NCBI GenBank assembly: GCA_940337035.1
Contig: CALNHX010005802.1
Location: 36,518 to 100,517 of the forward strand
Direction of reading: 5' to 3'
DNA from: Agriotes lineatus
Taxonomy: Eukaryota > Arthropoda > Insecta > Coleoptera > Elateridae
DNA length: 64,000 nucleotides
The number at the start of each line of letters is the position of its first letter. Position 1 is the first letter of the stretch. Position numbers and translations under genes: made by a program. The notes under the pieces were generated by a model. The model saw only the letters and a program-made list of their open reading frames with translations. It searched no databases and was not told the origin of the DNA. Positions 11,389 through 22,886 of the stretch are shown here, piece by piece.

Positions 11389-11610
11389 ACAGCGACTTAG
11401 TGGTTATTTCTAAGCTTGACTTCCAGATGGGAGAACAAAGTTCTACCAATCAGAGCCCGTTACTGGTTGTGATACCAATCATGATGTAGTAAAGTAGTGG
11501 CGCCATTTATTAGTACTATCAGGAAGTACCCCCCAGGAACCGTCCAAGGTCATTCAAATTGGTAGTTTGACATCAATGGAACCGACAGGGAGTATCTCTA
11601 CTGGTTTGAT
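11389..11610 (+). repeat. Possible SINE-like segment
   Basis: A locally GC-richer block contains gcgacttagtggtta, which resembles a pol III A box, and gttctaccaatc, a weak B-box-like match 50-60 bp downstream. A phrase ttccagatgggaga vaguely recalls the 5S C box. No tail or duplication was found, so this is tentative. Confidence 0.25.
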
Positions 11611-14224
11611 TTATGTACCCTAGAATTACTTATTAACATACTATAAAATTGTACAAAGAACTTAAACTATAAACTAACGTTCTACTTATGTAGTTCATTT
11701 ATTAAAGTTAAATGTGCAATTATTAAAAATAATTTTTAAAGAAGTAGTGGAATGTTGAATACTTATATTTTCTTGATACCTATTAGCAATTCTCGGTCAT
11801 TGAAGTCGATGGCTTATCCCCATTTCCCATTCCTGTAGTCGATGGTTTATCTGAAATATTCTATATTGCATTTGTAATTTTATTAGCTATGTCAAGCTTA
11901 TTGTTTACAATTCATCGATATATCCTTCAGCGACTGCTGTGGATCTTCAGCTACCATAACGTTCAGTGTGATTATGCCACCACCAGCATTAGCAAGGATT
12001 GTTGCGGAAGATCGGCGGAAGCAGAGATAGATAGTTCAGCGTTTGGTAATTTTAAATACTTAGCAATGTCTTTTCCCATGGCTCCAATATTATTTAGGAT
12101 TATTCTTTGGACGGTACACTTTCCCTTTTGATAATTAATGAAAAACCAGGGACCAGTGACATTTGGAGGGCGAAGACTCGCGCATTTCTTAAAAATTCAT
12201 AGTAATGAGCGGTTATAGTAGAATTTTGTACAAGTTTGATTTTACTGTCTGGCATTGTTACTAAAACAGCAGAACCCAAATCGTTGAAAACAGTAGGTTT
12301 CATTTGATGTAATTAATGAATTCTACATGCACCCATTAGGTGTATGAGTAGTGTGACCTACAATATAAATTGATTAAAAAATAAGTTTCATTATATGAAA
12401 ATATAAAACCTAGTTTTGTCACTAAATATATTCATCAAGAGCTTCTTTTATAAATGAATCGAGGTCATTTGATGCAAAAATCTAATTTTTGGGTCTGTAG
12501 CCGCTTGAGTAATGCTTTCACTTTTAAATATTTGCTAATACCTATATTATTTTTGATAGTGATACTGGTTCTGAACATTGAGTATTGTGTTCATAAAGCA
12601 GATTTCTTAAATGTTTTAATCAATTTTCCAAAATAAGCCATTAAAACGTTCTCAGAAAACGATTTTGCTTTTACATCTTTTGTAATTCATAGTGGGCATG
12701 GTTGCGTTGGTATATCTTTTCGGACGTTCCTGGTAGTAAATTTAATGTTGCTACCTCTGCAGCTTCTATTATATCTGGAGGTGTTAATTCTAACCCAATA
12801 TCGCTGTCACTTTCCATATTATTTATGAAATTTATTGGAATTCACTACGAAACTATCTGTAAATATACTAATGTTGGCAGAAATGAATTAATGATGACAA
12901 ATGTCCATAGCCTGCTATACGCACAACAGCAAAATTGCGGATCGAACATGAAATATTTTATATTGCATTCGTTGGCTAGCAACTTGCCTAGGTAGCGATG
13001 CAAAATGAAATTCAGTACAAAATGTAATTACTTATGATTTGAATATCGCTCATTAAATGAACACGTTAAGTAGTAGTAGTATAAACAAGTATATCACAGC
13101 TAGAGCTATTCCTTAGAACATAATATGTAAAGCCTTAAAAATGGTCACAGCATTTTTCTATGATTTTACTTTTACTTTGCCCCTCGTATGTTCTCGTCTA
13201 ATACTATTATACTAACTAAATTTGCTATTGAATACTCTCATTTAATTTTCCAAATTCAATTTCATTGTGGAAGACCTGACATTTCTCACTAGCACTGGAG
13301 CAGAATAGAATTTGACACAATTAGGTAATTACACAACCTTGAACTTGGAACGGCGTCATCTCTTACTCGCTTTCGCGGGTATTCTCACAAAATGAGCCGG
13401 ATTAGGAAAGTGAACCTGCGATCAATCTCAATCTAAGTTCCATTTACATGAGTTTATAGAGCGACATGCTGATTGGACTTCGTTGGAAGAAAATCGTTAA
13501 ACAATCTCGACCTTTGCTATCTCTTGTTAGTACTATAAAATTAGTATTTTTTAGCTTAAAAAGTGTTTATAGTATTTTTAAACTTAAAAATGCAGATACT
13601 AGGCACTATTTATAGAAAATGTATTTAATCGCCTTATAGAAATATAAAACCAACGTATATAAACCCTCTCAGTGACGCTACAGCCCTTGAAGAGCCCCGG
13701 TCGCCCCGATGCAACGTATATAAGAAAACTAACCATAAATTACTAGTGAATGCGGCGCGATGCAACAATGAATTTAATTAATTAACTAATAGATCGTGAA
13801 CAACAAATAATAAAATACACAAAAATAATAAATTCCATTGACTAACCAATTTGACGATGACAGCAGGAGCGGTATGGACGAATTATAGCAATTTTCGTCT
13901 TCAAAAAGTATCGACTGCTGTTTCGCATAGAAAAAAGCGTCGTGTTCTATCAAGAATTTGAGCAACAGTGGTGCGTTTTCCGGAAAGGTCCAGGTAGAAG
14001 TGATGGTTACAAATTCAAGGCAACAAATATGAAAAATAGAGAAATTCATCGTTGTTGGTCCCTTTACCGGTGATAATTTTAACTAACGCGGTTAAAGTAG
14101 AAATAATAACTATATTAACCTAACATGCCACCCGTTTCTTAGACCAGGGTGAAGGTTTTTATTATGAACATTTTCTATGATTAGTTTTGTTAGTAGATGA
14201 GACTGAGGAAGTAAAGCAGGGTGT
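11611..14224. other. Intergenic, no confirmed gene
   Basis: Several 60-97 codon frames exist but none shows a domain. The minus frame at 12100-12303 has a faint resemblance to the middle of a Tc1/IS630 transposase (TITAHYYEFL...VPGFSLI), too weak to annotate. Confidence 0.4.
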
Positions 14225-14352
14225 CGTCAAGTGAATTATAACACCAGAAAACATGAATCTTGGTTATGATCACATTGCCATATTAGCCACTGTCTATAAA
14301 ATGTCATAGGCAAGGATTAAGTATAATTTTCTGGTGTTATATTACACTTTAC
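14225..14352. repeat. Inverted repeat, about 25-bp arms (small MITE)
   Basis: Left arm gtcaagtgaattataacacc continues into agaaaa; the right arm near 14327-14352 is its imperfect reverse complement (ttttctggtgttatattaca). The interior is about 75 bp, non-coding. Confidence 0.6.
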
Positions 14353-14403
14353 TACAAAATTCCACAGGCATTTTTGATGAACTTTCTTTTTGCTCATACT
14401 ATA

Positions 14404-14638
14404 CCGTGTGTCCACAGGAGTACGCACCATAGAGATAAGATAATGCTAATAGAATATAAATATCAACCAGTGCTATGGCCACCGTCCCTTTTCTTGTACC
14501 ATTTATAACAATATTGTTTCATACAGTGGCGAGTCAGAAGCCAGAAAACAACGTTTTAGCGTGCCCGCGATTCCAGAGTTAGCCGATCTTTCTATTAATT
14601 TGGTTATCCCTATGGTGCGTATTCCTGTGGACACACGG
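14404..14638. mobile_element. Tc1/mariner-type MITE with TA duplication
   Basis: Termini ccgtgtgtccacaggagtac and, from the right, ccgtgtgtccacaggaatac are about 35 bp long with two mismatches. The element is flanked by TA on both sides (14402-14403 and 14639-14640), the duplication typical of Tc1/mariner. The 235-bp interior has no transposase; non-autonomous. Confidence 0.8.
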
Positions 14639-14640
14639 TA

Positions 14641-15958
14641 TATATTTAGTAGGCACAAAACGAAAAGTCACCAAGTTGGGCTTGTGTTGTTGAGTTTTTA
14701 TACTATGTTGGTAAATTATGTAATCTTTATTTATTTGCTGTTTTTCACGGTCCATACAGCATGAAAAGGTTGAAAATATCTAACTTATTCAGGTATAAAA
14801 CCAATATTTTTTCAATATGTCTCCTACTGTTTTCAGCTTACAGTCTGTTTGAACTGTATGTATTATGGATACGATTCACTTCTACCCGCATCCTTTTTGT
14901 GGAACGATTTCAATCTATTTTCGGGCTTATCTCTCAAAAGATTGTAGGAAGCGACCTACTTAACTTTGCAGTTAAAACCTCTTGTGGGGGCTTAACGTGC
15001 AGGACGGGCAGGTAATTTCATATTTCAGTCAGTACCTTCCTGCATCTTTCAGCAATCACAGCAAAATAGCTTATACGTAACAGAGTTCGGAAAACTATTC
15101 TCATCCAGTATTCTATACTCTGCAGGGAGTTCGAAACTGCTACTAAGTTGGTGAAGGTAGGGCGCAGTTAATAAATCTAGTTTAAGCTTAGCGGGAATTC
15201 TCTCAGACTAACAGAAATGCTTTAATTGCTCTATAGTAAGAACCGCTAAAGTAATGTCCTCCAAAAACCGTTAGATATATGTGGCTACTTCAAAACATAT
15301 TAAAGTTGATTGTGGTCGCAGCAACAAAAGAATAATTCCGAATAGAATCACTGACGTAAAAGCTTCGTTATACATTTGCTTTAGTTTATTAAAAGTATGC
15401 TGTTACAGTTAAAAATAGTAACAGCTTTTAATTGAAAATTAATTATATTGGATACCAGACCGTAATTGACTATCTACATATAATGTTCGAGGAGAGCTTG
15501 TATGATAATAATGAGTTTGTAGTTCGGTCGAAGAATGAAATTATTTCTTTTAGTTAAAATACGAAAGTTGAATTAATTTCAAATTATCGTGGCTACATGG
15601 GCATATCTGACGGCCGCTTAATTCACTGACGGCGTGGGTTTTTTTACAAAAGCTTAAATCAAATAAACTTACATGGGGCGCTGAGGAGTTTTGATACGAC
15701 AGATATCGCCAAGATGGTGACGAAAACTCATAAACACAAAATTATAGTCGATACTTATATGAAACAAACTTATCGGTCAGGTCATGCAAGGTTTGCAGAA
15801 ACTAAGACACATGCACTGTATGGTAATTGGTACGGGGAATATATTACCAAATACATATAGCGAAAAAGCACAACTATTAACACAATAAGATGCACCCGGT
15901 AGCACAGTACACATAGGCAACAAATACCAGTAAATGACGCTTAAACAGGCAGTTTGCA
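14641..15958. other. Intergenic, no confirmed gene
   Basis: An 84-codon plus frame at 14761-15015 shows no recognisable domain. No repeats seen. Confidence 0.45.
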
Positions 15959-16048
15959 GTATAAGGGGCTTAAATGGCCTCTTTCGAGACCAATACTGTT
16001 TGGTAAAATTACAGTAAAATCACCAATGTCCAGCGAAGCCCCTTATAC
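15959..16048. repeat. Short hairpin with perfect 13-bp ends
   Basis: gtataaggggctt (15959-15971) is the exact reverse complement of aagccccttatac (16036-16048). It could be a tiny MITE or chance. Confidence 0.4.
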
Positions 16049-17236
16049 CACATGAGTGGTACGGCTGTATTATAAAGTAGACCGCATTTTAAAATTTCAC
16101 TGTATTAAAACAGTAGGGGTTCTAATTTATATAAGGAGATGCTGTCGTGCCGGTCGTTTGTCTTGGGGTAGTACCTAATTAATTGAATTAATTTAATTAG
16201 TTTAATCACAATTATTTATTTTATAGTTACATTTAAGATATTTAAATTATTGTTTGAAGTACATAGGAGTTTAGTTTCTACAAACAATGTAATTAGGCAA
16301 AATGCCTGTTTTGTTTGTTTCTTAATAAATAAATAAATTATAATCACAAGGCAAAGTTTGTTCTTTACAACCGTCAGCAATTGAACTTGATTTGAAGATT
16401 AAAATTCTAGATTACGTCGAGTAAATGGTCATGAAGTACCCACAGTGAATGTATTCTATGTACCAGAAAATCTACGGAGCGAGGCAGTCTACAAAAGGCA
16501 CAATCCAGACCTAGGAACTCTTAATCACTAATGCAAAATAGTGCCAGGGCACATAAGAGGAGCATCAAACGTATCGGTAGGCCTCCAGCAGTTAAAGTGC
16601 AACGTGGTCCTACGAGTAGTGCGGTTATATTATCAAATCATACCCAAATAGAAAGCTTCGACGTAGGACAAACAGCTAAGAATTCCACATACATTAGAAC
16701 GGCCACCAAAGCGAAAGAACAGCTACAATTAATCATGTCGTACCTCCTAAGTAGAGTTAAGGCTGATAGGAGAAATTTCGGCTTCTAGATACGCAGTTAA
16801 ACTAATGCCTTATGATAACGTGAAATAATATTCCAATAACGTCGCCTTCAAGCTACATGCATGTAATTGCAATTGAAAAGATATTCTACTCATATTTGCA
16901 AGAGCCACGCAAAAATAATGTGAATGAAGGCAACAAGCACACTTCGATTCGTGCAACACCGATTACAAGGCCTTCAAACGCTCCAGTCCTCTCTCGCAAA
17001 TAACATTATCTCGCAAAGAGGTCGTTGAACGTGTTCAGAGCTAATTTATTGCGACCGAAATCGTCGAATCTGATATAAAAACAGCAAAAAGCTAAAAGTC
17101 CTAACTTGACGTGCATGAGGCATACAATAAGTAAAGCGGCAACCGATTTATTTCTCAACGATCTGCTTGGAATGGTGACTGCAAATCGTAAGTAAAACAC
17201 TACAACCAAGACTCGACATATACACGTGAAGTATTT
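16049..17236. other. Intergenic, possible exon remnants
   Basis: A stretch near 16300-16345 ends in aataaataaataaa and could be a retroelement 3' tail. At 16411-16530 a short frame following a ttctag acceptor-like site reads VNGHEVPTVNVFYVPENLRS and ends in TAA at 16528; it looks protein-like but is unrecognised. The 85-codon frame at 16531-16788 has no domain. Confidence 0.3.
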
Positions 17237-17611
17237 CTACAATTCTGAGTATCCGCGTGCTATGGTAATCGTAGAGAGGGTACCTGAACACGCACTAGCC
17301 TGTAGGCTGGAGATGATAAAGAAGCCACAGGTTTTGCTCCTAGGTACTGTGAAGAAGCTGCCCCAAAAACTGAATGCTATGAGCTCTTCCCCAGTTGATG
17401 GTTTGCAATTGCAGAAAGAAAAGGTCTTAAACACTTCGGAGAGAGGTATGTTTCCAACGCACTGGACATCACACCCAAACCGCTTACAAATATCTTCTTC
17501 GTGTCTTTCTCGCGATTCTATGAAAGCTCTAAAAAGAACAAACACTAAGCAGAATAGCAATAGTGCTAAAGTATTACGAAATTGGCCTGCAGCATGCAAA
17601 AGCAAAAGCAC
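17237..17611 (-). CDS. Possible small cysteine-rich secreted peptide (unrecognised)
   Basis: I do not recognise this frame by homology. It is a 124-codon minus-strand frame in a GC-richer island. Near the N-terminus it has a hydrophobic run (LALLLFCLVFVLFRAF) that could be a signal peptide, followed by a charged stretch (ESRERHEED) and a cluster ICKRFGC-DVQ-C with a later CNC. The pairing of C-x3-C with C-x-C is the hallmark spacing of cysteine-stabilised alpha-beta peptides such as insect defensins, but the match is to spacing only and the frame runs on about 50 residues past the last motif cysteine. A pyrimidine-rich stretch ending in gctgcag just inside the frame (near 17590) could be a splice acceptor, so the annotated ATG may not be the real start. 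The opposite strand is also open (144 codons). Treat as a hypothesis. Confidence 0.2.
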   Translation of the reverse strand: MLLLLHAAGQFRNTLALLLFCLVFVLFRAFIESRERHEEDICKRFGCDVQCVGNIPLSEVFKTFSFCNCKPSTGEELIAFSFWGSFFTVPRSKTCGFFIISSLQASACSGTLSTITIARGYSEL

Positions 17612-18498
17612 ATCGACCTACCGAGGTTGGTCAGCGTCCAGAGGTGAGTTTTGCTTCTGAAATATTTCTGAATCCTAACACAAGTAGATGAATTTCAGCG
17701 ACTACCTATACATTCAATTAATGCTGATCGAAACTTCTCAAAATATCGGAGGATTTCAAAATCCACATGGCGTGCATCTTCGTAATATCAACCACACAGT
17801 GCCAGAAGCAGCATGTCACCAAATAATATGAAAAAAGAGCCTGATGAATATGAACGTATTTGTTGTTAAATGGATTGCATACCCACATTTCTGGAATGTA
17901 TTTGCAGTAAGCAAACAACCATTCGGTGTTTTCACCAGACACAACCATTAATCACCCCAGTAGGAAGATAAATTGACCACTGTTGCCACATTGCAATAGC
18001 GGGATTTTGCGATCTGAGAAGGTTGATAAAACCTGTGTTGGTTTTAGCATTGCGTATACGTTTAGAACGTTTGGACTTGGTACAATATGAATTCTGTGAA
18101 CTACAACATTTACACCCGGCGTAGGTATACTAATAATTAGAGATTTTGTAGCTGAAATTATGCAAATGGAGGTCGCTGAAGGACTAGTTACTTATGCAAT
18201 ATTAACCAGTTGCTCAACAGTAATTACACGCTTAAAAACCGTTGAAAACTTGATAAATTGTCTTGGCTACCAATTAAGGCTAGATGCTAAATTTGTTTTA
18301 GACACACCGTGGGAGCGTTCGCGTACATATAATATAATTGTTATTATAGAATTTATATTCGCTCATGTTTAAGAACTAATAAATCATGATATAACGTGAA
18401 GGGCGTTTTCACTTTACAAGCGCCTTAGGGCGCCCAGAGCTGCGACGCTGCCGCTGTGCGCCACCGCAAGGACGATCCTTTCGGCGTACACCTCCAGT
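17612..18498. other. Intergenic, no feature seen
   Basis: Only short frames without domains. Confidence 0.45.
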
Positions 18499-18888
18499 CT
18501 AAGTTTGTAACAGAGACAAAGCAACAGCAAGCAATAAAAGAAAATTCCATCGAATTAATAAGAGAGAGAGAGCGAACTTCGATTCACTGACCCGACCCGC
18601 GGCTCCTACCCGGCGAGCCCCGCTCCGGGCCCGGTTGGGCCACCGACATTGATCTTCCAGAGAAGCTCGACCGATATTTTCGACAGCGACTTCCCTAAAT
18701 CGCCCAGTCGACCCGTATACAATATTCAGCCAGTGAATGATTGTTTGGAGGTAGAACCAAACCCCCTGCATGTTCTGGGCCTGTTGGTGCCCACCTGTAA
18801 TATCACAATAAATCAATACACTGCGTAAAGCTGGTTTACAAACCGAACAGAATTCCTGTATTTTCTGTGCCTGTTGGCTAACACCCAA
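18499..18888 (-). pseudogene. Unrecognised open frame with a two-unit internal repeat
   Basis: A 129-codon minus-strand frame in a GC-rich island (18410-19150). Its first 65 residues contain two related units of about 31 residues, starting QQAQKIQEF and QQAQNMQGV and each ending near a TG pair; the DNA shows the same duplication (ccaacaggc-cagaa... twice, about 90 bp apart). The C-terminal half is basic, then hydrophobic. No family recognised. It may be part of an old LTR element or a decayed gene. Confidence 0.2.
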
Positions 18889-19353
18889 AACTGTCCCATG
18901 ACTTTGGATTAATTGATTTCCCGAAACCGCTATTCAAATTAGAGGGCGGAACTCCGCCGAATGGTGCAGACAAAATCTCCACAAATTTGTTTTCTCTGAG
19001 ATCGCCGTAAAAGTTCATCGACTACAAATCGAAAGCCACAGGCGTTTTTCCCTGGTAAAAGTCACATACCTTAATTCGCCTTGGAATACGCCGGGACAAC
19101 TCCAGTGTCCTATAACCGCGGCGTTTTATCAACGTGACCTCGGCCAAGGTTGGGCCGCTGCTTCACATATTTGCAATCCACTGCTATCACATATCAGCAT
19201 ACCACAGCTGGACACGGGGGGGGGGCACTTACACTTGCACATGTGGTAATGGTTTCAAATAATTATTTGATATCATTAATTAAACCAACTGCAGTTACGC
19301 ATTGTATATATGATCTACAACTGACAACGAAGTATTTCTTTTTATATTCACAG
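18889..19353. other. GC-richer stretch upstream of a candidate exon
   Basis: Contains a G10 homopolymer near 19215 and ends with a strong splice-acceptor-like tract (tttctttttatattcacag). No upstream partner exon identified. Confidence 0.4.
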
Positions 19354-19496
19354 GTACCAACGATGGTGAAACTCCCTGCCAAGTTCCGGTGGCCATCAAA
19401 CGATCCGAGCCCGGCGAACAGGCATGTGACGCGGGTTGTCTACACACCAAACCACCCCCTAATTACAGTTATATTTTGTTTATTCTTTGTATATAA
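19354..19496 (+). CDS. Candidate 3'-terminal exon of an unrecognised gene
   Basis: A strong acceptor (a pyrimidine tract ending in cacag at 19353) opens a GC-rich block. Reading from 19356 it is open for 46 codons to TAA at 19494-19496. The residues begin TNDGETPCQVPVAIKRSEPG and continue with two further cysteines (ACDAGC); the last ten residues are hydrophobic. An AATAAA follows at 19532-19537, 36 nt after the stop, which is the expected layout for a last exon. Codon composition is protein-like and unlike the AT-rich flanks. No domain is recognised and no upstream exon was identified. The minus strand of the block is also partly open, so strand is likely, not certain. It could also be a captured or pseudogenised exon. 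Confidence 0.35.
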
Positions 19497-19531
19497 TTAC
19501 TGCTCAATTACCTAAACTGTACATAGTCATT

Positions 19532-19537
19532 AATAAA
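19532..19537 (+). promoter_or_regulatory. AATAAA polyadenylation signal
   Basis: Canonical AATAAA 36 nt past the stop codon of the candidate exon. The hexamer is common in AT-rich DNA, so its meaning depends on that exon being real. Confidence 0.3.
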
Positions 19538-20693
19538 TTTTGTTTGAATTAAGTTGTCTTCTTTAAATCAGTCAAATTGAATATTTGAACCAAATCTGGC
19601 CTATTAAAGCTACTAAGTGAAGGGAAAAATTAACGAATGCGAAAATACGGAATTAAACCTTCTGTAGCGCTACATGGTGTTAAAAAATTTTAAAAAAGAA
19701 CATTTAAAAAAATATTTATATTCAATTTCCTTAAATAATAATCATATGTAAATATAAATAATAGTTACCATAGTTAGAAATATAAAAACTCATGAAAACA
19801 GATAAAGATTGCACTACTAATGCAAGTTGATCTTAAAAAGTTAATTCAATTTAAGTTAATCACATTTATCCTCATTTCCATCACCTTTTTTCTTATATTT
19901 ATCTACTTACACTGCTACTTTGATGTACATACAAGTTTCTTATATGCTTTTATTTCTTTATAAAATTGTAAACAGTAAATATTGTTAGAATTATAAACTA
20001 CTCTCAAAATCTCAAAAAAGCTTGGTTTACGTAGGTCGATATTAAAGCTGGTTGTGGGGATTAAAAGATGTGCACGATATATGCTCGAATCTATAAACAT
20101 GAGGTAAAGCTTCGAAAATTTAGCACAGATGTTACAAAAACAATTATCTAACTAGCAGCCCACATTTTGTGGAACACATACAAAAACTACTCATCGTACC
20201 TGAAAGTAGTACCCCCCCCCCCCTCCCATGTCATAAAAAAGGCTAACGAAAAAGCTACAAGAAAAACTAATGCATACCATAGCTCTGCCCTGTAAATAAG
20301 TTTCATATTGTACATTTCTCTCCGACGTAGCACGTGTTGTTAGCTGAGGTGACCATAAAAATGATTTCACTTTTTCTCCCATCGATAACACAGACAGCAG
20401 AATTCCTCACATAGGGCTCGCCTCTGAATATTGCACGGCTATACCAACCATTCAAGCTCTTCAACAACTCCAAAAATATCCTCCGAGCTCTTCACACACG
20501 ACTTGCAACAACGCTATCTCAAACGGAAGTACCACGAGAGCATTTTCGTTTCCAGTACTGTCGACCCATCAGTGGTTGCTAACCTATTAGGCAAGAAACT
20601 CCTTATTAAAGCATTAAATTTATTTCTCTGTTCTGATCCGCTCACTGCTCGCGCAGCTTGGAATCGTGGAAGTTAGTCAGCAACTGTATATAG
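19538..20693. other. Intergenic, no confirmed gene
   Basis: AT-rich. A C-homopolymer of about 14 lies at 20211-20222. An 81-codon plus frame at 20431-20676 just before the SINE has no domain. Confidence 0.45.
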
Positions 20694-20958
20694 GTCCCGG
20701 GTGGTGTAGCTTGAACAAGCGTCCACGTTCGATCAGCAGAGTTAAGCAACGCTCTCTCTGGTCAGAACTTGGATGGGAGTTCCACGACTGCATCTCTCGG
20801 CGCCTCGTGATACGGCTGTCACGGAAATAGTTAGTCCCGGCGGTCATAACAACATCATGGCAGTCGTTAGTGGTGTTGGAAGTCCCCATAAATGCACAGC
20901 GACTCCTATAATTGGCCTAACGGCTGTTGGCTGAGTGCAATAAAAATAAATAAATAAA
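20694..20958 (+). mobile_element. 5S rRNA-derived SINE (SINE3-like)
   Basis: Contains agagttaagcaacgctctct followed by ggtcagaacttggatggga, matching the A-box and C-box regions of the 5S rRNA internal promoter in order and spacing. A unique body follows and the copy ends in gcaataaaaataaataaata, an A-rich tail typical of a retroposed SINE. No protein coding. A second 5S-headed element with a different body is at 34026-34275. Confidence 0.8.
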
Positions 20959-21029
20959 CTGTGAGCGTACAGACTTGCACGCATTTTATATTTTGCATTA
21001 TTATGAGTGAAAGTTCTTTGTATTGTTTG

Positions 21030-21300
21030 CTTTTACTTCCCTCGCCTAAAACACGAAGGAAGTATTGTAATCGCAAAAAAATCCCTACCGAGATTTCTTC
21101 CCATCTTTACGTTTCAGCGTCCTAGATGACGAAATTCAGGTTTTCTCAATTCTGTCTGTCTGGCTGTTGCCGGTATAACTAAAAACTATATGTTGAAGGA
21201 AGAATATACTTTGCATGTAAATTATATGTCTACCTGGCATATAACCGAGAAAATGTCGGATACATATATACAGGGTGAAAACCTTAAAAAAATTTAAAAA
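21030..21300 (-). repeat. Relative of the ACTTCC family
   Basis: Read on the minus strand it ends with an acttccttcgtgttttaggc-gagggaagta hairpin, the same arrangement as the ACTTCC family 3' end, and carries a ctgtctgtctggc tract at the equivalent distance. Body sequence differs, so this is a separate but related family. The far end (near 21290) is not sharply defined. Confidence 0.55.
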
Positions 21301-22761
21301 ATTTAATGTTGGCTTTAGCTGAGAATAGATAAAAGTAATAATTTGCACATAGCTCAGGTTTGTCCCTTGACGAAAATGGGACATAACAAATACAGGACAA
21401 ATGTTGTAAAAACAAAAAAAATTGCCGACAATGAATGCGTTGAATGTAAGGCAGCTGCATCTCACAGCTGCTCAGATTCTCCGTTGCCGAATGCAGCGCA
21501 AGGGTCGTTTACTTGCGCAGGCTACTGCCAAACCAGACTTGTTCGCAAGTGCTGAAGTTCGAATCCCACCACCGGTAATGTTTTTTTATTTGAAAATTGA
21601 TATAATTTGACCTAAAGCGTTTCCTTTTGTTGTGTCATTATTATTACGAACTTGAAGAAATTCTTACCCCTTTTTTCGTTTGATTCCCGTTTGCCCCAAC
21701 GCCCGCTTGCTAGAAAAGTTCTGTGTAAAGCCATTTACAGAGCTTTTAAAAAACGGTTGCTCTAAATAGTGTCGGATCATTTGTTTTTCTCTATATTAAG
21801 TGAATCATTAAATAGTAGTTGGCGTACATGGTCTTCATTTATTTGAAAGTACTTCTCCTGTGTTCCTATATAGTAGGTATCGGCCCAAGTTGGTCTTTCT
21901 TTGCCAGTTACACGGTAGTTCTTTCAGCGCTTTCGTAAAACCACCGTTTTGCTGAATATTCTTTCAGATGTAGCTATGCTATTGCTTGGAATAAAATCAC
22001 TTTAATACCTGTGTGTGGAGCATTTTGCTTATTTTTGTCTTGGTTAAGTTTTGAGACATTTTCAAACTCTTAGTTTCGATCCTTCCGGTTTCATGCCTTC
22101 TTCAGCGATCAGTCTGATATTTGGGCAACCTCTGCGTATTCCGTATCTGTTTTAATGACCTAGAGAAGCTACCTACATCGAAAAGTATGTAAGACCACGC
22201 CACGGATATCCGACCGGCAGCGTGGTGGATAACGCAAGGTCAGGTTTTATTTGTTTTTCCGTCCTTTTTCCGCATGACGTCGCTATACACCAGTGAAAAC
22301 AATCGCTAAATCCTTTATGCATGCTTTATTCAAACTCTCGGATGCTCGGAATTCATGAAAGACGTTTCTGCATTCATAGTAATATTAAAATAACAGTTTC
22401 CCGGGAATAGCTAGTTGTCTAATATTTTTCAAATCTAACCTTGCAATTAATTTGTTCATAGTCAACAACTTTTAACGCCTGCTATTAGTTTAACATATTA
22501 ATTTATTGCTTCTCACTTTAATGAATTTTCGACTTGTACAATTGTTTGTTGTAGTATACGTGACTAGTTTTAAACTGCAGCCATAGAGCTGAGAAAACAT
22601 AGTTGTTTTTATTTTACAAATCGTTAATTTTATGTATTTATGAATGCGCTTCTTTATCCAAGGGCCTTCGCGATAAGCATCGTGTCCACAGATTAAGTTC
22701 AAATACATAGCATTTTGGAGTTGGGATTTTTATATTTGTTTATAATAACTGTCTGGTCTAG
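21301..22761. other. Intergenic, one tRNA-like box
   Basis: At about 21555-21565 aagttcgaatccc is a near-consensus pol III B box, followed by a T7 tract at 21580-21586; the upstream A box is unconvincing. It could be a worn tRNA-derived SINE. The rest shows nothing. Confidence 0.35.
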
Positions 22762-22886
22762 GAGTTCAGCGGAGTATGCAGAAGTATCCTGAGAGGAATT
22801 TGCAGCCAGGGGAGCGGCTACAGCCTGAGATATTCCAGCAGCGTCACTACGACCAGCTCAGAACCAGCACGAGAGGGTTAAAAGAG
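22762..22886 (+). CDS. Candidate internal exon of an unrecognised gene
   Basis: A GC-rich 125-bp block bounded by an acceptor (tctggtctag, ending 22761) and a donor (GAG|gtagga at 22887). Of three frames only one is open throughout: 41 codons from 22764, beginning VQRSMQKYPERNLQPGERL and continuing with QQRHYDQLRTSTRGLKE. The composition (Gln/Arg rich, few hydrophobics) suggests a flexible or helical region of a soluble protein. Entry phase leaves two bases completing a split codon; exit is in phase 0. The neighbouring exons would lie several kb away in the AT-rich flanks, fitting a gene with long introns. Family unknown. Confidence 0.35.

Noticed and set aside
12100..12303. Possible Tc1/IS630 transposase remnant on the minus strand
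   Set aside because: Only a loose resemblance (TITAHYYEFL, VPGFSLI); the DNAR/PH and SPDLNP motifs expected next are absent.
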